From the NCBI RefSeq assembly GCF_002980525.1, contig NZ_PVBQ01000003.1, positions 1-64,000 of the forward strand: a DNA stretch of 64,000 nt, given 5' to 3'. Under the pieces are notes generated by a model. The model was not told the origin of the DNA, did no database searches, and worked only from the letters and a program-made list of their open reading frames with translations. This DNA comes from Sphingobacterium haloxyli (GTDB taxonomy: Bacteria > Bacteroidota > Bacteroidia > Sphingobacteriales > Sphingobacteriaceae). Shown here in pieces: positions 42,768 through 52,368 of this stretch. Position 1 is the stretch's first letter. Each line of letters opens with the position of its first letter. Position numbers and translations under genes: made by a program.

Positions 42768-44087
42768 ATGGGAACATTGGTAATGATCGGACAGGTTGTT
42801 TTAGGTCTGTCTATTTTGATAATATTGCACGAGCTAGGACACTTTCTAGCAGCAAGAGCATTCGGGATTAAAGTAGAAAAATTCTATCTTTTCTTTGATG
42901 CATGGGGTGTTAAACTTTTTAAGTTTACTTATAAGGGTTGCGAATACGGGATAGGTTGGCTACCGTTAGGGGGGTATGTAAAGATCGCTGGTATGATTGA
43001 CGAATCAATGGATACTGCGCAGCTAAAGCAGGAGCCCCAACCATGGGAGTTTCGCTCCAAACCAGCTTGGCAACGTCTTATTGTCATGTTAGGCGGCATT
43101 ATTGTTAACGTAATTGTTGGGATTATTGTTTTCTGGATGTTGGCGTTTAGCTATGGAGAAAGCGATGTTGATAATAGTAAATTGGCTTACGGCGTAGTTC
43201 CGGGTATTATCGGAAAGGAGGTCGGTATCCAGCCTGGAGATAAAATTTTAATGGTAAACGGTAAACCCGCAGTAGCCTTTGGCTCGGACATATTAAGCGC
43301 AGAAGTTATGATGGGTGATGCGGTTTTGACAATAGAAAGACAGGGTGATCGTCAAGACATAAAAATGCCTTCCGATATCCTAAACAAGGTGGCGGAGCAT
43401 AAAGTAGTTGAATTTGCGGAACCTCGTCGCAAAATGAAAAGCGTCGGTAAGATTGAGAAAGGGTCGGAGGCCGAGCGTATGCAGTTTCAGGTCGGTGATA
43501 GTATTCTTGCTGTGAATGGTGCGCCAACAATATTTTTTGATCAGTTCTCTGAGGAGATTAAAAAGAATGTTCATAAGCCGATAAACGTTAGGGTTATGAG
43601 AGATGGCCAAGAAGTGAGCTTAGCAGGTCGGGTGGACTCTACGGCGACAGTCGGTGTTTCACTGATCACCGAAGATTTACCCATCATTGCACATACATAT
43701 GGCTTCTTAGAATCCTTGCCTATTGGTACAAGAAGAGCTTTTGAAGTTATCACCGTTAATATCAAAGGGTTTGGTAAGATTTTCAAAGGTGACGTACGTG
43801 CGGATAAAGCCCTGTCCGGACCTGTAGGGATTGCTAAAATGTTCGGAACAGAAGTGAATTGGCATAAGTTCTGGGGACTAGTGGGGATGCTTTCAATGGC
43901 GCTGGCTTTTATGAATCTTCTGCCGATACCCGCCTTGGACGGCGGACACGTCTTATTCCTGCTCGTTGAAATGATTCAGGGTAAACCTTTAAGTGACAAC
44001 TTCCTTGAGAAAGCGCAAATGGTAGGTTTCTTTATTCTGATTGCCCTCATGCTATTTACGCTAGGAAATGATATTATAAAGTGGTGA
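42768..44087 (+). CDS. rseP: Site-2 protease RseP
   Basis: 439 residues. An intramembrane zinc metalloprotease: HELGHFLAAR in the first membrane segment, two PDZ-like domains (about 125-200 and 215-300; GIIGKEVGIQPGDKIL, GDSILAVNGAP) and the second motif NLLPIPALDGGHVLF near the end. In other bacteria it cleaves anti-sigma factors in envelope stress. Alternative Met five codons later. It follows dxr by 66 bases. Confidence 0.95.
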   Translation: MGTLVMIGQVVLGLSILIILHELGHFLAARAFGIKVEKFYLFFDAWGVKLFKFTYKGCEYGIGWLPLGGYVKIAGMIDESMDTAQLKQEPQPWEFRSKPAWQRLIVMLGGIIVNVIVGIIVFWMLAFSYGESDVDNSKLAYGVVPGIIGKEVGIQPGDKILMVNGKPAVAFGSDILSAEVMMGDAVLTIERQGDRQDIKMPSDILNKVAEHKVVEFAEPRRKMKSVGKIEKGSEAERMQFQVGDSILAVNGAPTIFFDQFSEEIKKNVHKPINVRVMRDGQEVSLAGRVDSTATVGVSLITEDLPIIAHTYGFLESLPIGTRRAFEVITVNIKGFGKIFKGDVRADKALSGPVGIAKMFGTEVNWHKFWGLVGMLSMALAFMNLLPIPALDGGHVLFLLVEMIQGKPLSDNFLEKAQMVGFFILIALMLFTLGNDIIKW

Positions 44088-44411
44088 TTCGTTGTTTTCT
44101 GACCCTTCGGGACGCGTCGCAACTGGAACGCTCGCTCCGCTCACGCCCCTGGGTTGTTCATGCGTACCAAAGGGCCTTAAATGAAGCTATCAGGTCATTA
44201 GTAGTTCGATGTCTAAGGAATTCTTTTTAAACCTGCTGTGGAGTAAGCCTTGGAGCAGCAAGCAAAGCGCAGCGGGTCCCAGCTTAAGAGCAGCAGGTTT
44301 AAAATACCGAATCGAGATCACCATTAAAACACAAACCGAGTGAAACGAGCTCATCTATACAATTGAGATCTAACACGCATAGATCATTATTTGAATGAAA
44401 ACAAAATATAA
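44088..44411. other. Gene-free stretch rich in inverted repeats
   Basis: 324 bases between rseP and the YwbE gene with no supportable reading frame. It contains the GCTCGCTCCGCTCACG hairpin motif (around 44132-44147) and a perfect 14-bp inverted repeat at 44225-44304. It is clearly more GC-rich and palindromic than other intergenic regions here. Confidence 0.6.
44225..44304. repeat. 14-bp inverted repeat with 52-base loop
   Basis: Perfect arms 44225-44238 and 44291-44304 (TTTTAAACCTGCTG type). The GC-rich loop contains GCAGCAAGCAAAGCGCAGCG-like repeats. It has no T-run, so it is not a simple terminator. It may be a palindromic repeat element. Confidence 0.6.
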
Positions 44412-44606
44412 ATGGACGGAAAAACAAGAGCAAATATAAAACCGGGAATGCTGGTAAATATTGTATTGAAAAAAGACCAACGTACAGGTATCTTGACAGA
44501 GGGTATTGTAAAAGACCTACTTACGTCTGCGCCGTTCCACCATAGAGGTATCAAAGTCAGATTAGAAGACGGTCAGATTGGTAGAGTACAAGAGATACTG
44601 GAATAG
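44412..44606 (+). CDS. YwbE family protein
   Basis: 64 residues. The sequence GKTRANIKPGMLVNIVLKK, TGILTEGIVKDLLT and SAPFHHRGIKVRLEDGQIG matches the small conserved YwbE (DUF2196) family, a compact beta-barrel of unknown function. It stands alone, after a repeat-rich gap and before the carA promoter. Confidence 0.9.
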   Translation: MDGKTRANIKPGMLVNIVLKKDQRTGILTEGIVKDLLTSAPFHHRGIKVRLEDGQIGRVQEILE

Positions 44607-44652
44607 GCATGAATTAGCGATGTACTCATCATTTATAATTTGTAACCCATCA

Positions 44653-44684
44653 TTTGTAAAAACACATTTTAATGTTTATCTTTG
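44653..44684 (+). promoter_or_regulatory. Full consensus promoter upstream of carA
   Basis: TTTG (44653-44656), a 20-base spacer and TATCTTTG (44677-44684) match both halves of the Bacteroidota sigma-ABfr promoter. It is the best promoter match in the window and lies about 160 bases before carA. Confidence 0.8.
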
Positions 44685-44690
44685 TCTCCC

Positions 44691-44765
44691 GTGAAAAATG
44701 AGGTAACATATCTCGTCATAATATCGCAAGGCTTCGGTGGTAACATCGATCCCTATCATATTTGA
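44691..44765 (+). CDS. Possible 24-codon leader ORF of carA
   Basis: A GTG six bases after the -7 box opens a frame of 24 codons (starts MKNEVTYLVIISQGFGG) that ends in TGA ten bases before an intrinsic terminator stem. A frame this short can occur by chance, so coding is uncertain. If translated it would form a leader peptide for attenuation. Confidence 0.3.
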   Translation: MKNEVTYLVIISQGFGGNIDPYHI

Positions 44766-44774
44766 ATTTTATTT

Positions 44775-44794
44775 AGCCCGTTTGGGCTTTTTTT
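44775..44794 (+). terminator. Intrinsic terminator in the carA leader
   Basis: Stem AGCCC/GGGCT with a 4-base loop and seven T. It lies between the promoter and carA, in the position of an attenuator. It could also define the end of a small RNA of about 105 bases. Confidence 0.8.
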
Positions 44795-44848
44795 ATATCC
44801 ATAACGGAAAGAAACATTACAGCATAACATTAATAGAGAAATAAGAGA

Positions 44849-45949
44849 ATGACCAACTACAGCAAACTACCAGCCATTTTGGTGCTTGAAGATGGAACGG
44901 TTTATCACGGTAAGGCAGCCGGAAAAATCGGTACAACGACAGGTGAGATCTGTTTTAACACAGGGACGACCGGTTACCAGGAAATCTTTACAGATCCATC
45001 TTACTACGGGCAAATTATGGTAACGACAAACGCCCATATTGGTAACTACGGAATAGACGAGGACGATACGGAGTCTAATAAAATTCAGATTGCCGGCTTG
45101 GTCTGTAAAAATTATAATATCAATTACAGCCGTCAGATGGCTGATAAATCTATTCAAACCTATTTCGAAGAAGAGAACTTAGTTGGCATTTCGGATATTG
45201 ACACACGCTCATTGGTACGTCACATACGCGACAAAGGTGCGATGAATGCCATTATATCTTCCGAGACGCTTGACGTCGCGGAATTAAAGGGTCAGCTGGC
45301 GCAGGTCCCGTCCATGGAGGGATTGGAGCTTTCTTCTGTCGTATCGACCAAAGAACCCTATTTTTACGGAGAAGAGGGGGCACCTACGCGCATTGCCGTT
45401 TTGGATTTAGGTATCAAAAAGAATATTTTACGCAACTTCGATGCGCGCCAAGTCTATGCAAAAGTATTTCCAGCAAAGACGACATTTAAAGAAATGGAAG
45501 AATGGAATCCTGATGGATATTTTATATCCAATGGTCCTGGCGATCCAGCAGCAATAGACTATGCTATCCAAACCATCAAAGAAGTCGTGGCAGCGGATAA
45601 ACCGATGTTTGGTATATGTTTAGGTCATCAAATGCTAGCACTAGCGCACGGGATCCGTACCGAAAAAATGCATAACGGACACCGTGGTATAAATCACCCG
45701 GTGAAAAATATAATCGCTAATCGTTGTGAAATTACCTCACAAAATCACGGTTTCAGTGTGGTAGCGGAAGACCTCGAGAAATCTGATAAAGTAGAGGTGA
45801 CCCATATCAATTTGAACGATAAGTCAATCGAGGGGATTCGGTTGAAAGGAAAGAAAGCCTTCTCTGTGCAATACCACCCTGAGTCTTCGCCAGGCCCTCA
45901 CGACTCACGTTACCTATTTGATGATTTCATCGCAATGATTAAAGCGTGA
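44849..45949 (+). CDS. carA: Carbamoyl-phosphate synthase small subunit
   Basis: 366 residues. It releases ammonia from glutamine for carbamoyl phosphate (pyrimidine and arginine synthesis). The N-terminal domain has LEDGTVYHGKAAG and FNTGTTGYQEI; the class I glutaminase has Cys in FGICLGHQML and His/Glu in VQYHPESSPGP. carB is not in the window; eno follows. Its expression is likely controlled through the leader terminator. Confidence 0.97.
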   Translation: MTNYSKLPAILVLEDGTVYHGKAAGKIGTTTGEICFNTGTTGYQEIFTDPSYYGQIMVTTNAHIGNYGIDEDDTESNKIQIAGLVCKNYNINYSRQMADKSIQTYFEEENLVGISDIDTRSLVRHIRDKGAMNAIISSETLDVAELKGQLAQVPSMEGLELSSVVSTKEPYFYGEEGAPTRIAVLDLGIKKNILRNFDARQVYAKVFPAKTTFKEMEEWNPDGYFISNGPGDPAAIDYAIQTIKEVVAADKPMFGICLGHQMLALAHGIRTEKMHNGHRGINHPVKNIIANRCEITSQNHGFSVVAEDLEKSDKVEVTHINLNDKSIEGIRLKGKKAFSVQYHPESSPGPHDSRYLFDDFIAMIKA

Positions 45950-46003
45950 TAGGAAAAGTAGGGACTACGTAAAAGTAATGTTGTACAGCATAATTGAAAT
46001 GCA

Positions 46004-46011
46004 TACATTTG
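46004..46011 (+). promoter_or_regulatory. -7 box for eno
   Basis: TACATTTG with GTTG at 45980-45983 (20-base spacing). The leader to the ATG is about 72 bases. Confidence 0.6.
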
Positions 46012-46076
46012 GTCATGCTAATTATAAAAGCTATCTTGATGTTGGTTATACACTAAGATTGAAAAAACGAATATAA

Positions 46077-47384
<1,308 letters not shown>

Positions 47385-47386
47385 TT

Positions 47387-47418
47387 AAAATAAGCGGAGG
47401 CACGCCTCCGCTTATTTT
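47387..47418. terminator. Strong terminator after eno
   Basis: A perfect 14-bp stem (47387-47400 with 47405-47418) with a 4-base loop; A-run and T-run form its base. Confidence 0.9.
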
Positions 47419-47445
47419 AATTTATATTACCTTTATACTGGATTT

Positions 47446-47453
47446 TAAATTTG
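47446..47453 (+). promoter_or_regulatory. -7 box for the FtsB/DivIC-like gene
   Basis: TAAATTTG ends seven bases before the ATG at 47461, so the mRNA would be leaderless or nearly so. Confidence 0.55.
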
Positions 47454-47460
47454 CGGTTTT

Positions 47461-47760
47461 ATGGAACGGTTCCTTGCTTTGATTCAGAATAAGTACCTTA
47501 TCGCGGGTATCGCATTTTTTATTTGGATGTGCTTTTTCGATCGATACGATTTCAGTACCCAATTCTCCTATCAGCAAGAAAGGAATAAATTAGAACATGA
47601 AAAGCAATTCTACGAATCTGAAATTACGCGGATAGAGAAGGCGATAAAAGATGCCCAATACAACCCCGGCGAAATTCAACGCATAGCAAGAGAGCGTTAC
47701 AAAATGAAAAAGGATAACGAAGATGTTTACGTCATCCAATACGTTGAACAAGAACAATAA
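47461..47760 (+). CDS. Septum-formation initiator (FtsB/DivIC-like)
   Basis: 99 residues. A short cytoplasmic start, one membrane segment (about 11-27), then a coiled coil (YQQERNKLEHEKQFYESEI) and the conserved tail ending near ARERYKMKKDNEDVYVI. This is the layout of FtsB/DivIC division proteins, which bridge the septal complex. The next gene converges on it after 11 bases. Confidence 0.88.
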   Translation: MERFLALIQNKYLIAGIAFFIWMCFFDRYDFSTQFSYQQERNKLEHEKQFYESEITRIEKAIKDAQYNPGEIQRIARERYKMKKDNEDVYVIQYVEQEQ

Positions 47761-47771
47761 GAACCTAGCTA

Positions 47772-48590
47772 TTAGAACTTCAAATGTTTAACGGTCAACC
47801 CATTATTGATCAGTTGCTTTAACGCATCGATACCAATTTTTAAATGGGTTTCCACGTATTTTTCTGTTACCGTAAGATCGCTTTCAACCGTTTTAACGCC
47901 ATCTGGTAACATCGGCTGATCTGATACCAATAGTAGCGCCCCCGTTGGAATTTTATTGGCGAAACCAACACTAAATATCGTCGCTGTTTCCATGTCGACA
48001 GCCATAGCACGTATACTCTTCAAGTATTTTTTAAATGCTTTGTCGTGTTCCCATACACGCCTGTTGGTCGTATAAACCGTACCCGTCCAATAATCAAGTG
48101 AATAATCTCGGATTGTTGTGGAAATCGCTTTTTGCAAAGCGAATGCGGGCAGTGATGGAACTTCAGGAGGGAAATAGTCGTTGGACGTCCCTTCACCTCT
48201 TACGGCAGCGATAGGTAATATAAGTTCCCCAACAGGAATTTTCTTTTTTAATCCGCCCGTTTTTCCTAGGAACAGCGCGGCTTTCGGAGCGATAGCAGAT
48301 AAAAGATCCATCACCGTAGCGGCCATAGGGCTTCCCATACCGAAATTGATCATAGTTATACCGCTAGCTGTACACGCTTGCATGGCCTTGTCTTCGCCAT
48401 AGATAGGCGCGTTGTCGTGCATTTCGGAAAACATCTTGACATATTTCGAAAAGTTTGTCAATAATACATAGGGCTCAAATTCCTCTAGCGGACACCCCGT
48501 ATAACGAGGCAGCCAGTTTGCAACAATGTCTTCTTTCGAGTTGAGTCCCGGCGTGACCGGCGTCTCAACTGTTTTTTTCTTTTTTGTCAT
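47772..48590 (-). CDS. amn: AMP nucleosidase
   Basis: 272 residues. It splits AMP into adenine and ribose 5-phosphate. The sequence has ITMINFGMGSPMAATVMDLL, the FLGKTGGL phosphate-site loop and MAVDMETATIFSVG, all of the nucleoside phosphorylase superfamily; the short, N-terminally reduced form is usual in Bacteroidota. The start is the Met before TKKKKTVE; a Met 11 codons upstream is possible. Confidence 0.9.
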   Translation of the reverse strand: MTKKKKTVETPVTPGLNSKEDIVANWLPRYTGCPLEEFEPYVLLTNFSKYVKMFSEMHDNAPIYGEDKAMQACTASGITMINFGMGSPMAATVMDLLSAIAPKAALFLGKTGGLKKKIPVGELILPIAAVRGEGTSNDYFPPEVPSLPAFALQKAISTTIRDYSLDYWTGTVYTTNRRVWEHDKAFKKYLKSIRAMAVDMETATIFSVGFANKIPTGALLLVSDQPMLPDGVKTVESDLTVTEKYVETHLKIGIDALKQLINNGLTVKHLKF

Positions 48591-48661
48591 AAGCGTTTTT
48601 CGATTAGTGAACAATGGCCGCAAAAATTGTTCTAGACGTTTAAATGCGTTATATAATATAC

Positions 48662-48690
48662 AAAAAATCCCCCAAAATTGTTGAGGGATT
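48662..48690 (-). terminator. Terminator after clpX
   Basis: On the minus strand an 8-bp stem (one mismatch) is followed by a run of six T. It lies about 85 bases beyond the clpX stop and before the AMP nucleosidase gene. Confidence 0.8.
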
Positions 48691-48774
48691 TCATTAAAAT
48701 AAATTATCAGTCAGAGGCAATGAAGCTTGCATCAGCTGATTTATGACCTCTAGCAATTCATGCAGGATAGCGCT

Positions 48775-50025
48775 TTAAGCGACGTGTAATTTTTTTATGT
48801 CTGATTTTGCAAACTTCTGCTTAGCGTAATCGAGCGTAATGTGCAGGACTGTTGCATTCTCTTCCTCCTTACTTGTCGGTAATTCAAACATCGCGTCAAG
48901 CATGATGGCCTCGCAGATACTGCGCAGCCCGCGGGCGCCTAGTTTGAACTCCCACGCTTTGTCTACAATGAAATCATACACATCTTTGTCGAAAACCAAT
49001 TCAATATCCTCATACTGAAATAGTTTAACATATTGCTTTATTAAGGAATTTTTAGGCTCTGTCAAAATACTTAACAGGGTCTCTTTATCCAACGGATTCA
49101 AATACGTCAGTACGGGCAAACGACCAATTAACTCAGGAATAAGCCCGAAATTCTTCAGGTCCAGCGGCGTGATATATTTATATAGGTTGTTAAGATCTAC
49201 ATCTTGCTCTTCCTCTTTCATTTTATATCCGACGGTTTGCGTCCGCAAACGATTGGCTATCTTTTTCTGAATGCCGTCAAATGCTCCTCCACAAAGAAAG
49301 AGGATATTGCTGGTATTAACAGAAATCATTTTCTGGTCGGGGTGTTTACGGCCGCCTTGAGGTGGGACGTTAACGTTCGTGCCCTCTAGAATTTTCAATA
49401 ACGCTTGCTGAACTCCTTCCCCCGATACATCTCGCGTAATGGAAGGGTTGTCGCTTTTACGTGCAATTTTGTCAATTTCATCGATGTAGATGATCCCCCT
49501 TTCGGCAGCTGCAACGTCATAATCTGCAGCTTGCAATAAGCGAGTTAAAATACTTTCTACATCCTCGCCAACGTAACCTGCTTCTGTTAAAACAGTGGCA
49601 TCAACGATACAGAACGGAACATTCAATATCTTCGCGACTGTTTTTGCCAGTAAAGTTTTTCCCGTTCCAGTTTCGCCAACAATGATTAGGTTTGATTTTT
49701 CGATTTCAATTTCATCTTTATCCACTTTTTGGTTCAACCGTTTGTAATGGTTGTATACGGCAACGGAAATTACCTTTTTTGCATCATCTTGCCCAATTAC
49801 ATATTGGTCAAGATGTTGTTTTATTTCGGTGGGACGAACCAGTTTTAAGGCGGTTTGCAACGATTTGCTTTTCCGTTGTTTTAGCTCTTCTGCCAAAATC
49901 TCACCCGCCTGCGTCACACAGCGATCACAAATATGGGCCCCGTCACCCGCGATAAGCATCTGCGCGTCGTTCTTACTGACACCACAAAAGGAGCAACGGA
50001 CATCCCTGTTATTAATCTTACTCAT
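48775..50025 (-). CDS. clpX: ATP-dependent Clp protease ATP-binding subunit ClpX
   Basis: 416 residues. The N-terminal zinc-binding domain (RCSFCGVSK...HICDRCV) is followed by an AAA+ core with Walker A GETGTGKTLLAK, Walker B IIYIDEIDK, and sensor II GARGLRS. It unfolds tagged proteins for ClpP. It starts ten bases after clpP in the same operon. Confidence 0.98.
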   Translation of the reverse strand: MSKINNRDVRCSFCGVSKNDAQMLIAGDGAHICDRCVTQAGEILAEELKQRKSKSLQTALKLVRPTEIKQHLDQYVIGQDDAKKVISVAVYNHYKRLNQKVDKDEIEIEKSNLIIVGETGTGKTLLAKTVAKILNVPFCIVDATVLTEAGYVGEDVESILTRLLQAADYDVAAAERGIIYIDEIDKIARKSDNPSITRDVSGEGVQQALLKILEGTNVNVPPQGGRKHPDQKMISVNTSNILFLCGGAFDGIQKKIANRLRTQTVGYKMKEEEQDVDLNNLYKYITPLDLKNFGLIPELIGRLPVLTYLNPLDKETLLSILTEPKNSLIKQYVKLFQYEDIELVFDKDVYDFIVDKAWEFKLGARGLRSICEAIMLDAMFELPTSKEEENATVLHITLDYAKQKFAKSDIKKLHVA

Positions 50026-50035
50026 TGATTAATTG

Positions 50036-50731
50036 TTATTTAACTTCTTTTTTGGGTAATAGTACCTCATCAATCATACCAAACTCTTTCGCTTCTGCCG
50101 CTTTCATCCAATAGTCGCGATCAGAGGACTTTTCAACCCATTCGTATGGTTGACCCGAATGTTCGGAAATGATGGTGTACAATTCTTCTTTTAGCTTCAG
50201 CATTTCGCGCAGATTGATTTCCATATCGGCGGCCACGCCCTGCGCTCCTCCAGATGGTTGATGAATCATTACACGAGCGTGCCTTAAGGCAGCACGCTTG
50301 CCTTTTGCGCCTGCTACTAACAAGACAGCTCCCATGGAAGCTGCCATTCCGGTACAGATGGTGGCCACGTCAGGCGCTATATACTGCATCGTGTCGTAAA
50401 TGCCTAATCCTGCGTATACACTGCCTCCAGGCGAGTTAATATAAATCTGAATATCGCGTTGGGCGTCGGTAGACTGCAAAAATAATAACTGTGCCTGTAC
50501 AATATTGGCGACCTGATCGTTAATAGGGTCGCCTAGAAAAATAATGCGATCCATCATTAAGCGCGAAAACACATCCATCTGGGCGACATTTAACTGACGC
50601 TCCTCAATAATATAAGGTGTAAGATTTGTTGGCATGTTCTGCACACGCGAAATAAAACCATCTACATGTTGACTCCCTATACGATGATGCTTGATAGCAT
50701 ATTTTCTAAATTCGTTTTTATCGATATTCAT
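50036..50731 (-). CDS. clpP: ATP-dependent Clp protease proteolytic subunit
   Basis: 231 residues. The catalytic triad is visible: Ser in CTGMAASMGAVLL, His in RVMIHQPSGGAQG and Asp in SSDRDYWM. There is a longer N-terminal extension than in E. coli. It forms the barrel protease used by ClpX, encoded directly downstream. A near-consensus box (GTCTTTTG) lies about 25 bases upstream. Confidence 0.98.
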   Translation of the reverse strand: MNIDKNEFRKYAIKHHRIGSQHVDGFISRVQNMPTNLTPYIIEERQLNVAQMDVFSRLMMDRIIFLGDPINDQVANIVQAQLLFLQSTDAQRDIQIYINSPGGSVYAGLGIYDTMQYIAPDVATICTGMAASMGAVLLVAGAKGKRAALRHARVMIHQPSGGAQGVAADMEINLREMLKLKEELYTIISEHSGQPYEWVEKSSDRDYWMKAAEAKEFGMIDEVLLPKKEVK

Positions 50732-50789
50732 ACTGTTCTATTTTTTCTGTTTCCAAAAGACTAATATAAAACTATAATTTCAATATGCT

Positions 50790-51257
50790 CTACAAATTTA
50801 GAACCGAATTATAATTTGGCAGTTCGGGTAAAAACTCAAACCTATTTTCTTCGAAATGTATTTTGCAATAATAATGCTGTATGCCATTGCTGACAACGAG
50901 TAGCGGTATTTTATAGATGCTATTGTAGTTGGCAATCTGGCGGAATGCCTTATCGGTAATTTTGACAGTAGGTGATTTGAATTCTGCCAAAAGCATTTTT
51001 TCTCCGTTATTGTTAAAAACTACTAAGTCGCTTCGTTTTTGCAATGCGTTCAGCTTGAGTCCTCCTTCAACACGCATTAGCGATTTCGGATAACCTTTGT
51101 GCTTATGGAGGTAATGGACCCAATGCTGCCTTACCCATTCTTCCGGTGTAAGCACCAAATCTTTTCTCCGCAGTTCATCGAAAATAAACAACTTGTCAAG
51201 CTTTTGCGTTATTCTAGAAAGATACGGGGGTAAATTCAACGGAATCGGCTCAAACAT
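50790..51257 (-). CDS. Stand-alone HsdR_N-type (PD-(D/E)xK) nuclease-like protein
   Basis: 155 residues. The core KRSDLVVFNNNGEKMLLAEF followed by KSP has the spacing of a PD-(D/E)xK nuclease site (Asp, then Glu-x-Lys), like the N-terminal domain of type I restriction subunit HsdR. The rest of HsdR and any methylase are absent. It sits back to back with holA; a link to DNA repair is only a guess. Start at the Met before FEPIPLNL, three bases from an exact promoter box. Confidence 0.8.
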   Translation of the reverse strand: MFEPIPLNLPPYLSRITQKLDKLFIFDELRRKDLVLTPEEWVRQHWVHYLHKHKGYPKSLMRVEGGLKLNALQKRSDLVVFNNNGEKMLLAEFKSPTVKITDKAFRQIANYNSIYKIPLLVVSNGIQHYYCKIHFEENRFEFLPELPNYNSVLNL

Positions 51258-51260
51258 AAA

Positions 51261-51268
51261 CAAAAATA
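51261..51268 (-). promoter_or_regulatory. -7 box for HsdR_N-like gene (leaderless)
   Basis: TATTTTTG on the minus strand ends three bases before the ATG at 51257. The surroundings are A-rich, which weakens the call. Confidence 0.5.
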
Positions 51269-51343
51269 AAAAATTAAAAGGGAAAAATGAAAAATCTTCC
51301 ACCACCGTCAATGTGAACATTTAACAAACCCAGTTAAAAAACG

Positions 51344-51351
51344 TATTTTCG
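51344..51351 (+). promoter_or_regulatory. Near-consensus -7 box for holA
   Basis: TATTTTCG (one mismatch to TAnnTTTG) ends six bases before the ATG at 51358. Confidence 0.4.
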
Positions 51352-51357
51352 TAACGT

Positions 51358-52368
51358 ATGAATGCAAATACAGTTGTATCGGATATCAAGAAAAGAAAAT
51401 TCAGTCCCGTGTATCTTCTTCATGGGGACGAATCGTATTATATCGATTTGGTAAGTGACGCATTGGAAGAGGAAGTATTGAATGATGCCCAAAAAGGGTT
51501 TGACCAAACCATATTGTATGGAAAAGATACGAGCGTCATAAATGTAGTGAATGCGGCAAAACGGTACCCGATGATGAGCGACTATCAGCTAATTATTATT
51601 AAGGAAGCGCAGGACCTGAAATGGAAGACGGAAGAAGACTTATTATTGAAATATCTGGAGAACCTGACACCCACTACGATACTGGTATTTGCTTATAAGT
51701 ACGGTAAATTCGATAAACGCAAGAAAGTTTATAAAGCTATCGAAAAAACAGGGGTTGTTCTAGAGTCGGCCAAGCTTTATGAAAACAAAGTCGGGGAATG
51801 GGTTACCGAGCAGTTTCGTGTTGCGCAACGCCAGATTCACCCACAAGCTGCCGCTATGATGGCGGAGTATTTGGGAACAGACCTCTCGAAAATCGCGAAT
51901 GAAATCGGTAAGCTGATTTTAAATGTCCCTAAAGAACAGGAAATTCAACCACTACATATCGAGCAGAATATTGGGATAAGTAAGGATTTTAATGTTTTCG
52001 AGCTTCAATCTGCGCTTGCAAAAAGGAACACGGTAAAAGCCATGCAAATTGTCGATTATTTCGCTGCAAATCCGAAATCGAACCCAATGCCCGTTGTTAT
52101 CGGAAATTTAGGAAATTACTTTACAAAGATATTAAAGTATCATTACCTGCCGGACAAATCACCGCAAGTCGCCTCAAAGCAACTCGGTGTGCACACCTTT
52201 TTTCTGAAAGAATATGAAATGGCTGCACGCAATTTCAATCGGAAAAAGACATTTGAAGTCATCCAGCACTTGAGTACTTATGATTTAAAAACCAAAGGAT
52301 TGAACGTAGGGCCATTTACCGAAAGTGGCGAGATGATCCGGGAGCTCGTGTTCAAGATTTTGAATTAG
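51358..52368 (+). CDS. holA: DNA polymerase III subunit delta
   Basis: 336 residues. The opening VYLLHGDESYYIDLVSDALE, the IIIKEAQDLKW segment and the C-terminal collar region fit HolA, the clamp-loader subunit that opens the sliding clamp. Length is typical. Its stop lies 17 bases inside the 3' end of the convergent AI-2E permease gene. Confidence 0.92.
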   Translation: MNANTVVSDIKKRKFSPVYLLHGDESYYIDLVSDALEEEVLNDAQKGFDQTILYGKDTSVINVVNAAKRYPMMSDYQLIIIKEAQDLKWKTEEDLLLKYLENLTPTTILVFAYKYGKFDKRKKVYKAIEKTGVVLESAKLYENKVGEWVTEQFRVAQRQIHPQAAAMMAEYLGTDLSKIANEIGKLILNVPKEQEIQPLHIEQNIGISKDFNVFELQSALAKRNTVKAMQIVDYFAANPKSNPMPVVIGNLGNYFTKILKYHYLPDKSPQVASKQLGVHTFFLKEYEMAARNFNRKKTFEVIQHLSTYDLKTKGLNVGPFTESGEMIRELVFKILN

